Assembly (NCBI GenBank): GCA_958450365.1
Contig: CAUEEP010000737.1
Location: 2,469,501-2,533,500, forward strand
DNA length: 64,000 bases
Source of the DNA: Mesorhabditis belari
Lineage: Eukaryota > Nematoda > Chromadorea > Rhabditida > Rhabditidae
Direction of reading: 5' to 3'
The position numbers and the translations under genes are program-made. Shown one piece after another: positions 40,114 to 51,493 of the stretch (position 1 is the first letter of the stretch; every line of letters begins with the position of its first letter). The notes below the pieces were generated by a model. The model was not told the origin of the DNA. It searched no databases and saw only the letters and a list, made by a program, of their open reading frames with translations.

Positions 40114-43100
40114 CTCCGATTCTGCAAATGGGATTTGATTGATTTGATTGTGAATAGGGTTTTAAATAGCTTAGCAAACTAAAATAGCAAGTAAGCAAGT
40201 ATTTCAATCTCTTACTTGAAAGCATAAGCAGCTCCGCCCATCATGTGCAACTCGAGGTGACAATGCGCGATCCACCACCCGGGATTTGTAGCCCGGAATC
40301 TGAAAGAGTGGATTTTGTTCTTGTTTTTTTGTTGTATTGTGAAATCGACGAGTTTGAATCGATCGAAAAGCTGTTGGCTGACAAAATGCCTGACAAGAAG
40401 GACTTCCTCCTTTACACACCTTATAGTCGCATATCCACCAACGGGCACCAATACCGTATCTCGAATCGACGCTCGTTTTCTCATCCCGGGCAACGCTCCA
40501 CCCAGCCAACCGTTATCCGCCCATTTTAGATCATTGCAATCTGACTAAAGATTAGCATATTGTTTGCAAACCTAGTTAGATACAGAAATGAGCTGTAAAG
40601 AATCTGTTCTCTTATCACTATAGTTCATAGAGTGTGTTCCTCGCGAGTAATGCCTTTTTTTAAATCGCAAGCTTAAGAAAAATTACCGTACTTTTAGCGA
40701 AAATTATTGTAAAAAAATTGGCGCGAAAATCACGAGCTCCACGTTATATACGACTCTTTTTAAAGATATTCAACCGTTCAACTGATTTGGTGGCAAATTC
40801 CCGTCAAATGTAAAGATATTCAATTTACTCGACGTGTAAAGAGGATCACTCGTAGTTACTCGATTAAAAACGCCGATTAATCGAGTAAAGATTACTGCTG
40901 CAAATTTTACTCGAGTAATTACTTACTCCCGAGGAAAACACTCTAATAGTTCACTTGAAATAATCACTAATAGTTCTAATAGTTCACTTGAAAACTTAAT
41001 AGAATCTTGTCAGGCTATTAGACTAAAAGATTAATACTTTAGATAACTTTATTAGTATTTTGTAGAAAGAAATCGTGGTGTACTGTTCTGTTGTTAGTAG
41101 TATGCTGTCGTTACTCTAATTCACCTCACTGCTCGGGCACGGTAAATCTTGATTCATCGTCGTGATCATCCCCGACCCATTGTACGATGGCCAGCCCATC
41201 TGGAATAAGGATTGAAGATTGAATTTCAGAAGAAGATTTGCTACTTGATACTAGGATACTTGAGCTTTAGAGTAAACTTGAGGAAAAGCTTCCCCCATCT
41301 TTCTCACCTTGACCAAATAGGTGTGCGTCGAGTGGATGTGAAATGGATGCGCATAGCCGGTGGCCATTCCACCGCCCATTCCCATATTGTAGATCGTTAG
41401 CTGGAATATCTTATGTGAGATTTACGCGTTTTAAACATTAGCATTATTAACTGAATATCATTTTTAAAACTAAATCACTTGTACAATGTTGTTCAATTTG
41501 TGCTTTAAATGGTAGAAACAGAAGCATCGTTGATCGTATTTTGTGTGATTTTTCGGGCAATCCGTCTAAAAAAAATCTCGATATACAATCGATATTTAAC
41601 TCTATCTTTAACTCTATCTTTAATCAGTCTAATTGTCAATTAGTGTACAACGGAAAAAAACGATATTTGTTCAATTAAACATCAACTTTTTCAGGATTTC
41701 TACATAAAGATCGATTTTTTTTAAAGCTTTATCTTTTGAGCTAAAAAAACAGCTTTTGAACTGAAGAAATCTCGTTTTTCCATTGTACACCTATTGACAA
41801 ACGAAATAACAAATAAATCGAATGAAATCAAATTCAAAACCCATCAACCTTTTCGCAATTTATCGCCACCTCATCCAAATTCTCTCGATAATAATAGGGC
41901 ATTCCATTGGGTATCAAGAATTTGAAACCATTCACGTGACTATCATAATGCATATTGATGAAATGCTCCTGGAAAAGATAGCATATTAATCATTAGCATA
42001 TTAACTGAATATCATGAATATCATGAAAATCATGAATATCATGATGATCATCAAAGATCATCATGATCATCATTTAAACTAAATCACTTGTACAATGTTG
42101 TTCAATTTGTGCTTTAAATGGCAGAAACAGAAGCATCGCTGATCGTATTTTGTGTGATTTTTCGGGATTTTTGAACTATCATTGAAAGGATTGTTGATTG
42201 TATACCTCGAAACCGGACTCGAATTTCTCACTCTTCAACACTTCGGAGTCCTCGAGTTCCAATGGGGATTCAAGAGTGTCCACAGCGATGCACTAAAATA
42301 ATTTATCAAATCAAAATCTCAGCATTCAGTTTATGAAGAGGACTCTAATTGTGATTTAGATTTAGATTTAGATTTAGATTTAGATTTAGATTTAGATTTA
42401 GATTTTGGTTTTGATTTACATTTAGATTTAGATTTAGATTTAGATTTAGATTTAGATTTAGAGTTAGATTTAGAGTTAGATTTAGATTTAGATTTACATT
42501 TAGAGTTAGATTTTGATTTTGATTTTGATTTAGATTTAGATTTAGATTTAGATTTAGATTTACATTTAGATTTAGAGTTAGATTTAGATTTAGATTTAGA
42601 TTTAGATTTAGATTTAGATTTAGATTTAGATTTAGATTTAGATTTACATTTACATTTTATCAAATGTCAACTTTAAAGAAAGATTCCACAAAGAAGGGAT
42701 TTTAAAAGTTTGAAAAAACTTGAAATTTTTTAATGTCAAAGATTAGAAGCGAGACTTTTCCCTTCACCAATTCTTTTTATAAATACTAAATTAAAGATTC
42801 TTTGTTATTGATCTCAAACCTTGAAAGGAAAGCCGGGTGGATATTGCTCAAATGGGCAATTGAAAACAGAGCATGGGGATTCTTTTGTGCAAGTCGGGTG
42901 ATCGAGTTTGGCTAGAATTTTATGGAGATTTCAGTCATTTCTAGAAATAATCTTTTCAATTACTTCAATTTCTTCTTAAATTTTCATTTCTCACGTTTTT
43001 TCGTTATTCTTTCATCAACATTTTCATATTCAAGATTCGCCAATCCGAACATTGTTTCAACACGAGACCAATCGAAGAAATAGTACTGGAAAAAGATTTC

Positions 43101-46100
43101 TAATGTATTTATCTGACCAAGAATACTGTAGCTTTAAAGAATCACTATGAAAGATTGGGTACTGTAGTTTTGAAGCTTAGCTTATAAAAGCCTTTGAAGC
43201 TTAGCTTATAAAAGCTTTTGAAGCTTATAAAATGATTGCGAGCACTGTAGCTTTTAAATCCCCTCACCTGCACCGTTTCCGCGATCACATAGTAGTTCTT
43301 TCGGCTCGGATTCCTCAATCCTTTCACCAAAATATCGTATCTCTCGCCAGGGAAAATGATCAATTTATCCACCTATTCGAGTTCGATTGAAAGAATCGTT
43401 TGAAAAAAAAAAGAAAAACCCAACCGTAATCGGCACCACCTCATTCCCGTCAGCTGCAACGATTGTCAAGTTGTGATCCTCGATGCTAAAAGGCTTTAAA
43501 GTTTAAGGTTAAAAGGGATACGGCAACGCACCTAATCATCAACTCTTGTGCCAATCCACCGTTCACGATTCGCAGAAGAATATTTTCATCTAAACATTTT
43601 AATAATAAATGACATTTCTAGATACTAGTTACTAGATTTTATCCGATACGTCTCTAAAGGCAATTTTTCGGGATTCTTCCGGATGTGGGTCTGATTGTGC
43701 CAACCCTGAAAGGTAAGGTAAAGATTTTGCTTGATATTTACTTGATATTTCCTTTATATTTCCTTTATATTTGTTTATATTTATAACTTGCTTTAAATCT
43801 ACCAGATTGAGATGATTTATAGCTCAAAAAATAGAGAATATAAAGAGCTTTTGAATACATCAAAGAACACGCAAAAATATTTGCTATATTTTGCTATATA
43901 ACGATTTAACCTTATCGTTGAAAAGAATTGCCGAAATTGGGATCGCTCCACCGACATTGCCTGAAAGTTGTTGATTGTAAAAAGTCTCCCTTTCCACTAA
44001 GCACTATAAACTACAAAAAATGACGACCTATCACACTATAAACGCTTCTAAATTGCTTTAAATCTACCAGATTGAGATGATCTATAGCTCGAAAAATAGA
44101 GAATATCAAGAGCTTTCAAATGAGTCAAAGAACACTCAAAAATCTCAATGCTATAGAAAGTTACAGTAATTTGTAGCCTGACGGACCGTAGTCGAAGCGA
44201 TCATAACTACAAACCACTGTAACTTTCTATAGCATTTGATTTTTTGAGTGTGCTTCGATTCATTCGAAAGCTCTTGATATTATCTATTTTTTGAGCTATA
44301 GATCATGTCAATCTGGTAGATTTAAAGCAAGTTAGAAGCGTTTATAGTGTCGATATCTACATTTGCCACTGACCCCCATCCTCGACTCTCGTCGGTAGCC
44401 AGCATTTCTCCATTTGATCCATTCCATACATCCATTTCATCGTTTTCTCTTTCAACGCCAACCACGTATCACCAGCATCCTCGTTTGACCAATCCTGAAA
44501 ACGTTTTTATTTGATGTGATCGAAATGCTGATTGATTTTTTGAAGTTGTCTAAAAAGAGCTTCAAGAGAAGCTATCGTAATCCTATTCATTGATATTTAC
44601 TTTCCTTCTCTTTCTTCCTTTCTCTTCTCCCTTATATTTCATCTTTCTTCTCTCGTGAGCGGATACTGGATAGCTCAGTGGCTAGAGCATTTGTCCGGGG
44701 GTTCCCCAGGTCTCCCAGCTCGAGGGTTCAATCCCCTCTCCGGAAGTCTTTGTCATATCTCATTTTACTTTATTACAAGGGAATAGAAGTCGATATCGAT
44801 TCAAAATCCGGTACATCTTATAGAGTTTAAGATTCTGTTTTCGAATATTCAAATAGATTAGCTTTCCTATTAGCGGTGTGGAAACACTCATTTGAAAATT
44901 AGCCTATTTAGATTAAAAGAACTTTTAGAAATTGCTAAATTGAGAGGAGCACAGGCTACAGGATAGAATTTTTGTTTATTAAATCTCACCTGTAGCAGAA
45001 TGAAATATTGCCTTGATGGGATTTCCCTCGATCCATCATCCATCGGAACACTTTGATCTTCTTTCAAAACCACGAATCCACCGACAAGACCGTCTCCTCT
45101 AAAACAAAGCATTCAAATCTTTCTTTTCTTCTTCACCTATCCGATTGTAGATGTCCATGATACCAATGTGTTCCCCATCTATCAGCAAAGAAACGATAAT
45201 CGTATCTGAAAGAATGAAAGAAATTTTGAGGTTAGAGCTTTAAGTTTTATGAAAGCTTACGTGGACATGGTGGTTATTGGGCATTGTTGAATGAAAGAGA
45301 CACCATCTTCGTACCATAGACCCTAAAAAGGAGTTGTATTTAGGAAACAAATAGGAAATGTGTACTGTAATGATTATTTCACGTATATTCCCAGCGCTAT
45401 CAACGCTATAGATCTACTATTGTCAGCAATGCAATTCAAAATTTAATAGGCTTAAATGAATCAGCTACTAGACTGTAGTGGATCTTTAACTAGGATTGCG
45501 AGGTTGCAAGAGGATCTGAACCGGCGAGAAAAAGAAAGTTTCAAAGTCAAGCACACCATCTACTAGGCCAGCCAGTCATTTTCGAATGTCGAGGCTTATC
45601 ACCGAGCTCCGAAAATTTTTCGCGTTCTCAATTTTCACTCGTTTTTTTGCACGGATTAAAGGACTTGGGTTGATTTTAAAACCAGGTTTTAGCTCAGTAT
45701 TTTGCGTAGAATCCGATGCATTAGGTCTAAGCTTAACTCGATGCAAAGTTGAAACAGTTTTAGTTGTAGTTTTAGTTTAGTTGTAGTTTAGTTGTAGTTT
45801 AGTTGTAGTTTTAGTTTTAGTCTAGTTTTAGTTTTAGTTTAGTTGTAGTTTTAGTTTTAGTCTAGTTGTAGTTTTAGTTTAGTTGTAGTTTTAGTTGTTG
45901 TAGGATACAATGTATGATCCGGTATAAAATCCAGTATTACAGACTAATCTCTTTTCTTAAAATCATTATCAAACATTCGTTTAGATATCTTTTACACCTG
46001 TTTATCGATTCCATGAAAATGAATGCTGAACGAGTCAAGCATGAGATCGTTGTGGACTCGGATCAATACCTCGGCTCCATACGGGACAACGAGTAGTGGG

Positions 46101-47005
46101 CCAGGGCTAAAATATAAAACTTAGATTTTAAATCTAATGAGATAAAGTAAATAGCTGAAGTATTCCTCTATGAGCTATCAAAAGCTATCCAAAGCTATCA
46201 AAAGCTTACGTTGATCCATTCACAGCCAATACTCTGAAATGCAATCCATCCAGTGTCATCACCTCTTTGAAGAGACTCTGATAATTTAAATAAAAGGCTT
46301 AAATTGGATAGAAGTCAATATTTTATACCTGCTAACGATTTACGGTAAAGTTAACAGATTTTAGAATCCTATTACCTATTAGACCTATTACCTGAATGGT
46401 TTCATTTTTGACATCAAGCAAATCCCGCTTGTTACAAGGAGTCAACTGATCCGGATCACGGGAGTACCAGGTTTCCTAGAAAAGAAACAAATAAAATAAA
46501 AAAATCCATAGACGAATTAATTCTAAACCTTTTCCACATCGTAATCAATGAGTGTTCGATGTCCAAATGGTGGCTCTGAATAGCTCATCGTCAACGTTCT
46601 CGACACAATCAATGTGAACTCGTAAACGCCATCCTGAAAGTACGGTAGTTAGATGATTACGGTAATAGAAGAGATTAGAAATGGGAAAATTCCAAGCCGA
46701 ACCTAATTCCACCTTTATTTTCTTTATTTTCTCAGCCATTTCTTTGGCGATTGCTCTGTAATTTTGTCTAAAAGCAGAGAATACCAATTTCTATTTGTAA
46801 ACAAAATTTTAGAACAATCGCCTAAGAAAACGGCTGAAAAAATGACGGTGGAATTAGGTTTTGGTTGGAATTTTTCTATTTCTACTTCATTTACCATTCA
46901 ACTCACTTTATTCGGCTTTGCCATCTCCAGCGATCTCGCATATTTCTCATAGCAGATCGCAAAATTGAGTAGAAAAGGCAAGAAAAGTATAGAAATCACA
47001 TGCAT
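40013..47005 (-). CDS. Secreted multicopper oxidase (laccase-like)
   Basis: This family oxidises phenols or metals and reduces oxygen to water at a T1 copper and a T2/T3 cluster. The start at 47005 gives a signal peptide (MHVISILFLPFLLNFAIC). Copper motifs occur in order over about 20 exons: SIHFHGI (near 46015), THWYHGH (near 45150), HPFHIHSTH (near 41335) and HCHLELHMM (near 40240). Other family segments are GERYDILVKGLRNPSRKNYY (43260-43360), LTIYNMGMGGGMATGY, and the end IPKPPTDFPHTCGIY with a stop at 40013. The residue at the T1 axial position after HCHLELH is Ala where Met, Leu or Phe is usual. The first large intron carries the family F hairpin, and others hold family E, family I and a (GATTTA)n satellite, inflating the gene to 7 kb. 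Confidence 0.9.
40628..41152. repeat. MITE family E, inverted copy with shared flank
   Basis: The element at 40628-40945 and the next 207 bp are an inverted near-identical copy of 32443-32968. It lies in an oxidase intron, ending just before the exon encoding IVQWVGDDHDD. Confidence 0.75.
41990..42075. repeat. ATCATGA-rich self-complementary tract
   Basis: Repeats of ATCATGA and GATCATC form a locally palindromic stretch inside an oxidase intron. About 130 bp on each side is also repeated: the sequence near 41460-41570 recurs at 42070-42175. Confidence 0.65.
42351..42656. repeat. Hexamer satellite (GATTTA)n
   Basis: About fifty copies of GATTTA with variants GAGTTA, CATTTA and GATTTT. The long Lys-Ser ORF on the complement is an artefact of the hexamer. 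It sits in an oxidase intron. Confidence 0.95.
44032..44350. repeat. Long palindrome in an oxidase intron (family I)
   Basis: Arms of more than 100 bp (CACTATAAACGCTTCTAA, TTAAATCTACCAGATTGA, AACTTTCTATAGCA-type segments) pair across a loop of about 50 bases. A third, partial arm copy lies upstream at 43790-43880. Confidence 0.8.
44672..44757 (+). other. tRNA-like sequence, probably pseudogene or SINE head
   Basis: The D arm GCTCAGTGGCTAGAGC (with A box TAGCTCAGTGG) and T arm GAGGGTTCAATCCCCTC (with B box GGTTCAATCCC) are well formed. The ends TACTGGA and TCCGGAA pair in six of seven positions. The middle (GTCCGGGGGTTCCCC) is too long and cannot form a normal anticodon arm. It lies in an intron of the oxidase on the opposite strand. 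Confidence 0.5.
45765..45905. repeat. Tandem repeat of TTTTAGTTGTAG type
   Basis: About ten degenerate copies of a 6-12 bp unit, GTTTTAGTTGTA or GTTTTAGTC, in an oxidase intron. Confidence 0.85.
46681..46884. repeat. Hairpin element, family F (long form)
   Basis: Arms GAAAATTCCAAGCCGAACC and TCAGCCATTTCTT-type segments pair imperfectly over about 200 bp. It lies in the first oxidase intron between the signal-peptide exon and the DGVYEFTLIV exon. The short form is at 3638-3698. Confidence 0.7.
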
Positions 47006-47341
47006 TGCGAAAGAAAGCTGGAAACAAAGAAATTACATGAGAAATTAAGAGGTAAACGAATCGCAAGAATGTTCGTAAACCACTTTGACCAGACTCAGGC
47101 ATGTTTTTCTCTTTTTCGGTTCGTTTATCATTAGCAATCTATTTTGCTCGTATCTTAACCGGATTTTTTTTGAAAAATGTTGATTTTTCTTTCATTCGAC
47201 TCTAAATTCAATTTTCTATCGAATGAAAGTAAATTGAACATTTTTCAAAAAAAACCCAGTCAAGAGACAAACAAAATTCGTAGATTGCCAACCGAAAAAC
47301 GAACCGAAAAAGGGGCGAAGCTTAAGATGGCTAATTTGACC

Positions 47342-47610
47342 TACCGTAAATACTGTAATAGTACCCCAGCCCCATAATGACGGTGCGGAGCGTTGCGTAG
47401 TCTAGCTTTGAACGAGTTTTTCTCGACACTGGCTTATGCTACAATGCTCGTTTCGGTATCAAAAAATAGCCCTGAATTTCAGCTATTTTTTGATACCAAA
47501 GACGCATTTTTTGAAAGTACGGGTGCTTTGAAAAAAATGAAATACTAAAAAACTTTTGCGACTACGCGACTGTACGAGGGGGGTGCGGTACTATTACATT
47601 ATTTACGGTA
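47342..47610. repeat. Palindromic MITE-like element, family A copy 5 (inverted)
   Basis: Full copy in the reverse direction, about 340 bp upstream of the oxidase start codon. From its end to about 48830 I see no gene; the ORFs there lack splice or family support. Confidence 0.8.
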
Positions 47611-48835
47611 GATGAAAAAGGATATTCAGCTAATAGATGAAAGTTACAGTGTAAAAACTTGAAGCTTTTCGGAAAAATGAGTTTCCGAGCGCAAATCCTC
47701 TTCTATATGCCCGCTCCTAATCACTTTATATGTGACATCAACGAAATAAATGTTTGTATGTCAATAAAATGATCACTTAGAGGGAATCAAGTGATTTTTC
47801 TCTCTCTCTCTCTTTCTCTTTCTCTTTTTCACACACCAAATTTGTCTCTTTAAAGATGTTTATACAGAGAAGAGACACCGTGTTGTGCCACAGACTACTC
47901 ATTTCTCTCAAGTTTCTTTCGCAATCAAAAATAAAGATCAAAAATGCATAACAAACAATCTTTCAAAGCTGATCGCTTATCAGTTTTCTGTCTGGGCTTT
48001 CCCCGGTATTTTGGCACAATTTAGTTCTTTAAAAGTGCATTTGACGACAGGACACTGATAAGTTATATTTTAACTCCGGAAATTCTTTTCTAAAGACGTT
48101 TACTAAAGTGTGTCAACTTTCGATTAAAACTAGCGTAACCTTTCCTCTGTCCACTTTCTCGATTACCGTAATCTGATCAATTTTTATCAAATCCAAAGGG
48201 TACGGTAGCTTTCGAGAGTTGACACGCTTTAGAAAACGTGCTATTTGAGAGGAAAACACTATGTTTTAAGAAAAGGGAAAAATTCGGTGCACCAGGAAAG
48301 ATGTGTTTCCGTTTTTTAGACAATGATCTATGTTGCAAACAAACCAACTACTTGGATTCAATAGTAGCACACATTTTAGAAAGCTTAACGTTTACGGTAA
48401 ACTAGTAGGTAAGTCACCAATTGGTCTAAGCATGAAATGGATCTCTGACGTACATTCTTCCCGTGTACTTTGTGCCCCTTACACAGCAACGATCCCTGTC
48501 TGCTCTCTCAATCCAAAAATTGTTTGTTTCGTTCATTTATCATTTGGAAACACCCTTGTCTACCTTTTTTCTCTTCCAAAATATTGTAGTGCGTGCTGTT
48601 TATTTGTTCGTCGAACTCCCATATGAGACATCAACAATTACTTTATACCTAAATTAAAAAACAAAGAAAACTTTAACAACGCACAACTTATTACAAGAAA
48701 TGAGACCATCTTCAGGGAAAAGAACCGGCATTTAACACCTAAGAGAACAAACAAAACCGAACAAGTGACTAAAGAACAAATGACCCAAAAGAAGTATAAA
48801 GGAATCGAGAAAAAGCACCAAATCCAAGAAAGTGA

Positions 48836-51226
48836 TTATTGATTAAAGGTGTGCTTTGAAGCTTTCCACCATTCTTTTACTTTTTCGTGACCCTCTTCGC
48901 TGACCACGGCTACCTAAAGAGACAAAATTTGTAAAATGACAATTTGATAGCAACTTAAAACAATATAGTAAAAACAAACCATCTGATTATGTGCTTCATT
49001 CGAATGTAGCAAAATCTCATTTTCTTCTGCGTATTGCTTGACACCTAAAAAGTAAAAAAGCTGGATTTGAAACAATCCTGATTACAAACCTTCATACTCG
49101 CGCGCCGAATCAAAGCCCGAATAAAGAACTGCATCTTGGAATTTGAGTCGTCTTCTCTCCTCTTCCCAAAGTCTAAATAAAAATAAATGACTAAAAAATT
49201 CCAAAGCAAAGATACTGTATCTGTTCGGCGACGGTAATCGGCACACAGTGTAAAGGCCCGTTTTTCGTGACAACATTTGCGTGCGAGTTCATCCGAAGAA
49301 AGATGATAATTTGTTTGGCCGTGATTCCGACCTAAAGGTTTCGATGTAATAAAAATGGAAAAGCGTAACACTTCAAATCTCTCACCTGTAGAGCTTTGCG
49401 AACCGATTCCCGCGTCAAAATAGCCGCCGACATATTGGGAAACCTAACAAAATGGTATAAATTTTAGCTGGAAATCACAAAATACCTGTATAATATCTCG
49501 GCAAAGATTGAAATGATCGACAATTGCAAATTTGAGGATGTGTAGGCATAGAGTCGAAAATTTGTCTCTAAAACGAGGCATCCTTCTCGCCGTTTCATAC
49601 TCTAAAAGAATATTATGTAAGCCTTAAAGACATAAACTACCGTATCTGTATCATCTGAAGGTATGGTCAAGTTCGAGAGCAACGGTGTCAAGAAGAAATG
49701 GCTAAATTAGAACTTGATCCGTCATACGGTATGTCACAAGTACCGTGCACCGTACTTCTGCAAGTTTTCCCGTGGATGTAGCACTTTTTAAACCTACCCA
49801 TCTTTTCGTTTCCGAATATAGAGCAATCCGAGCTCTCTCAAATGCAGGATCAATTCGTTTTGTCGTTCACTCCACGTTTCTTCGAAATGAAAAGGCCGAT
49901 ATCCCATTTCCGAATCACCCCTTGAGTCAGCACATCTAAGCAAAGTATTTATTCAAAGAATTTCAATTTAGAAGTTCCCACTTTAACCTTAAGTTTTTAT
50001 ATTTTAAATTTTAAAAGTTAACTCACAAAATAATGCGAATCAACAAATCCAAAACTGCAACCACTTTGCGCTCCCTAGCCTTCTCCAGCTTCAGGTATTC
50101 TAAACTTGTCGTAAAGGTTAAAGGTTAAAGGTTAAAGGTTAAAGGTTAAAGATTAAAGATTAAAGATTTAAAGATTTAAAGATTAAAAAGATTAAAGATT
50201 AAAAAATTCTCATCTAAAGCTAGAAATTATTATTTTCAACTAACCTATCACATATGTCCACATTTGTTGAACCGGGCTCAGCAAGAGAAATTGAAACCCG
50301 CTCGAAGTTAGCTCTGGTGAACCATCAGATGAAGCTGTGAAACCTAAAAAAGCAGTTGTACGTAAAATAGTTTTACAACCTGCAGCATCGAAGAGTTGCC
50401 TCGTCGTTGTCGAGATGTTGGTTAAATTTTGGTCCAGTGGCATGGTCAGGTATCTAAAAAGGTAATTGAAACAAGTTCCAAACAACCAAGTACAAAACTC
50501 ACCTCAGAACCAATTCCCATCGTTCTGTGCTGTTTTTATTGATATCTTTCTTTGCTTTCTTCTCGTCGCCTTCGGGAACGATTCTGAAATTGATCAAGTT
50601 GCGTTTTAATCGTAAAATTACCTCAAGCCGGAACATCCAAAAGCACCCAAAACCGAAGCTTTCAGGTAAGCTTCACGAAAGTGTGGCTAAAAAATGAATT
50701 TTTTTTCTTTATTCAAGGACTAACTCACTTGTACTTCAATTTTATTGTGTTTCTTTTCGATAATTTCGCATTGTTGAAGAATGGATAAATGTTTTTGAAT
50801 GATCCCTGAGCTTTCCGTTAAAGAACCATTGCTAAAATGTATTGCTCATATAAAATTATATCAAAAAAGTAAACTCACAAAATATTTGAATGCCATATTA
50901 GCTTCAAGACAATCGTTTGCGCATAATCAGGAAGCATCCGGAAGATGAAGAAAGCAGAAGATGGGGTGGAAAGGAGGGTGAAACGTTCATCCTAAATCAA
51001 CTTATTTTTGTACCAAATAGCCGCCTCAAACACCTTCAAGCCCACACTTTGCAGCACAGAATAAATTCTTCAGATAATCTTTGCTAATTTTCAAGCCAAC
51101 CTCATTCAATTCTCGAAGAAACTTCAGAAACACAGATCCATCCATATTTTCTCGCTCATTTTCTGCATCTGGCATAACTTCTAAATTTAATTGAATAACA
51201 ACGCTAACGTCACTGGTAAAAGACAT
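48836..51226 (-). CDS. gtf-2H4: TFIIH subunit p52 (TFB2/GTF2H4)
   Basis: p52 anchors the XPB helicase in TFIIH for transcription initiation and nucleotide excision repair. The start at 51226 leads to FLKFLRELNEVG, then DERFTLLSTPSSAFFIFRML with DYAQTIVLKLIW. Recognisable family segments follow: ERWELVLRYL (near 50515), SGFQFLLLSPVQQMW (near 50290), VAVLDLLIRII (near 50050), FIVLETNFRLYAYTSSNLQL (near 49550), RFPNMSAAILTRESVRKALQ (near 49410), GITAKQIIIFLR, and the C-terminal IRLWEEERRRLKFQDAVLYS, YAEENEILL and HEKVKEWW before the stop at 48836. It lies 267 bp downstream of CNOT11 on the same strand, operon-like. The gene symbol is by orthology. Confidence 0.9.
50108..50200. repeat. Tandem repeat (TTAAAGG)n in a p52 intron
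   Basis: About eight heptamers AGGTTAA or GATTAAA in a row, fully within an intron of the p52 gene. Confidence 0.85.
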
Positions 51227-51493
51227 TTTCAAAGTGACACTTTGCAGCACTGTTTTTTCAACACTCTTTTAATCTAGAAAAATTTATTTGGGAACACATT
51301 TGTCAAGTTACGTGCACAAAATACCCGAGACAAAACAGCAAAAAAAAAGTCAAGACTTCGAATTTAATTGCTTTAAAATGGCAGTGACTACAAGGAGATT
51401 AAAAATTACAAGAAATGTTAACAATAAAACGCCTTGGAGCTAAAATCCTCTTTCACAAATAAAAATTAAAAGATACGAACACATAAAAAAGAC

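Noticed and set aside
42351..42656. Telomere-like or centromere-like satellite
   Set aside because: The hexamer is GATTTA, not the nematode telomere unit TTAGGC, and it lies inside a gene intron.
42331..42663. 110-codon Lys-Ser repeat protein
   Set aside because: Direct translation of the (GATTTA)n hexamer satellite inside an oxidase intron.
48330..48657. Two overlapping plus-strand ORFs of 64-98 codons
   Set aside because: No family resemblance, unusual composition and no matching splice sites; likely chance.
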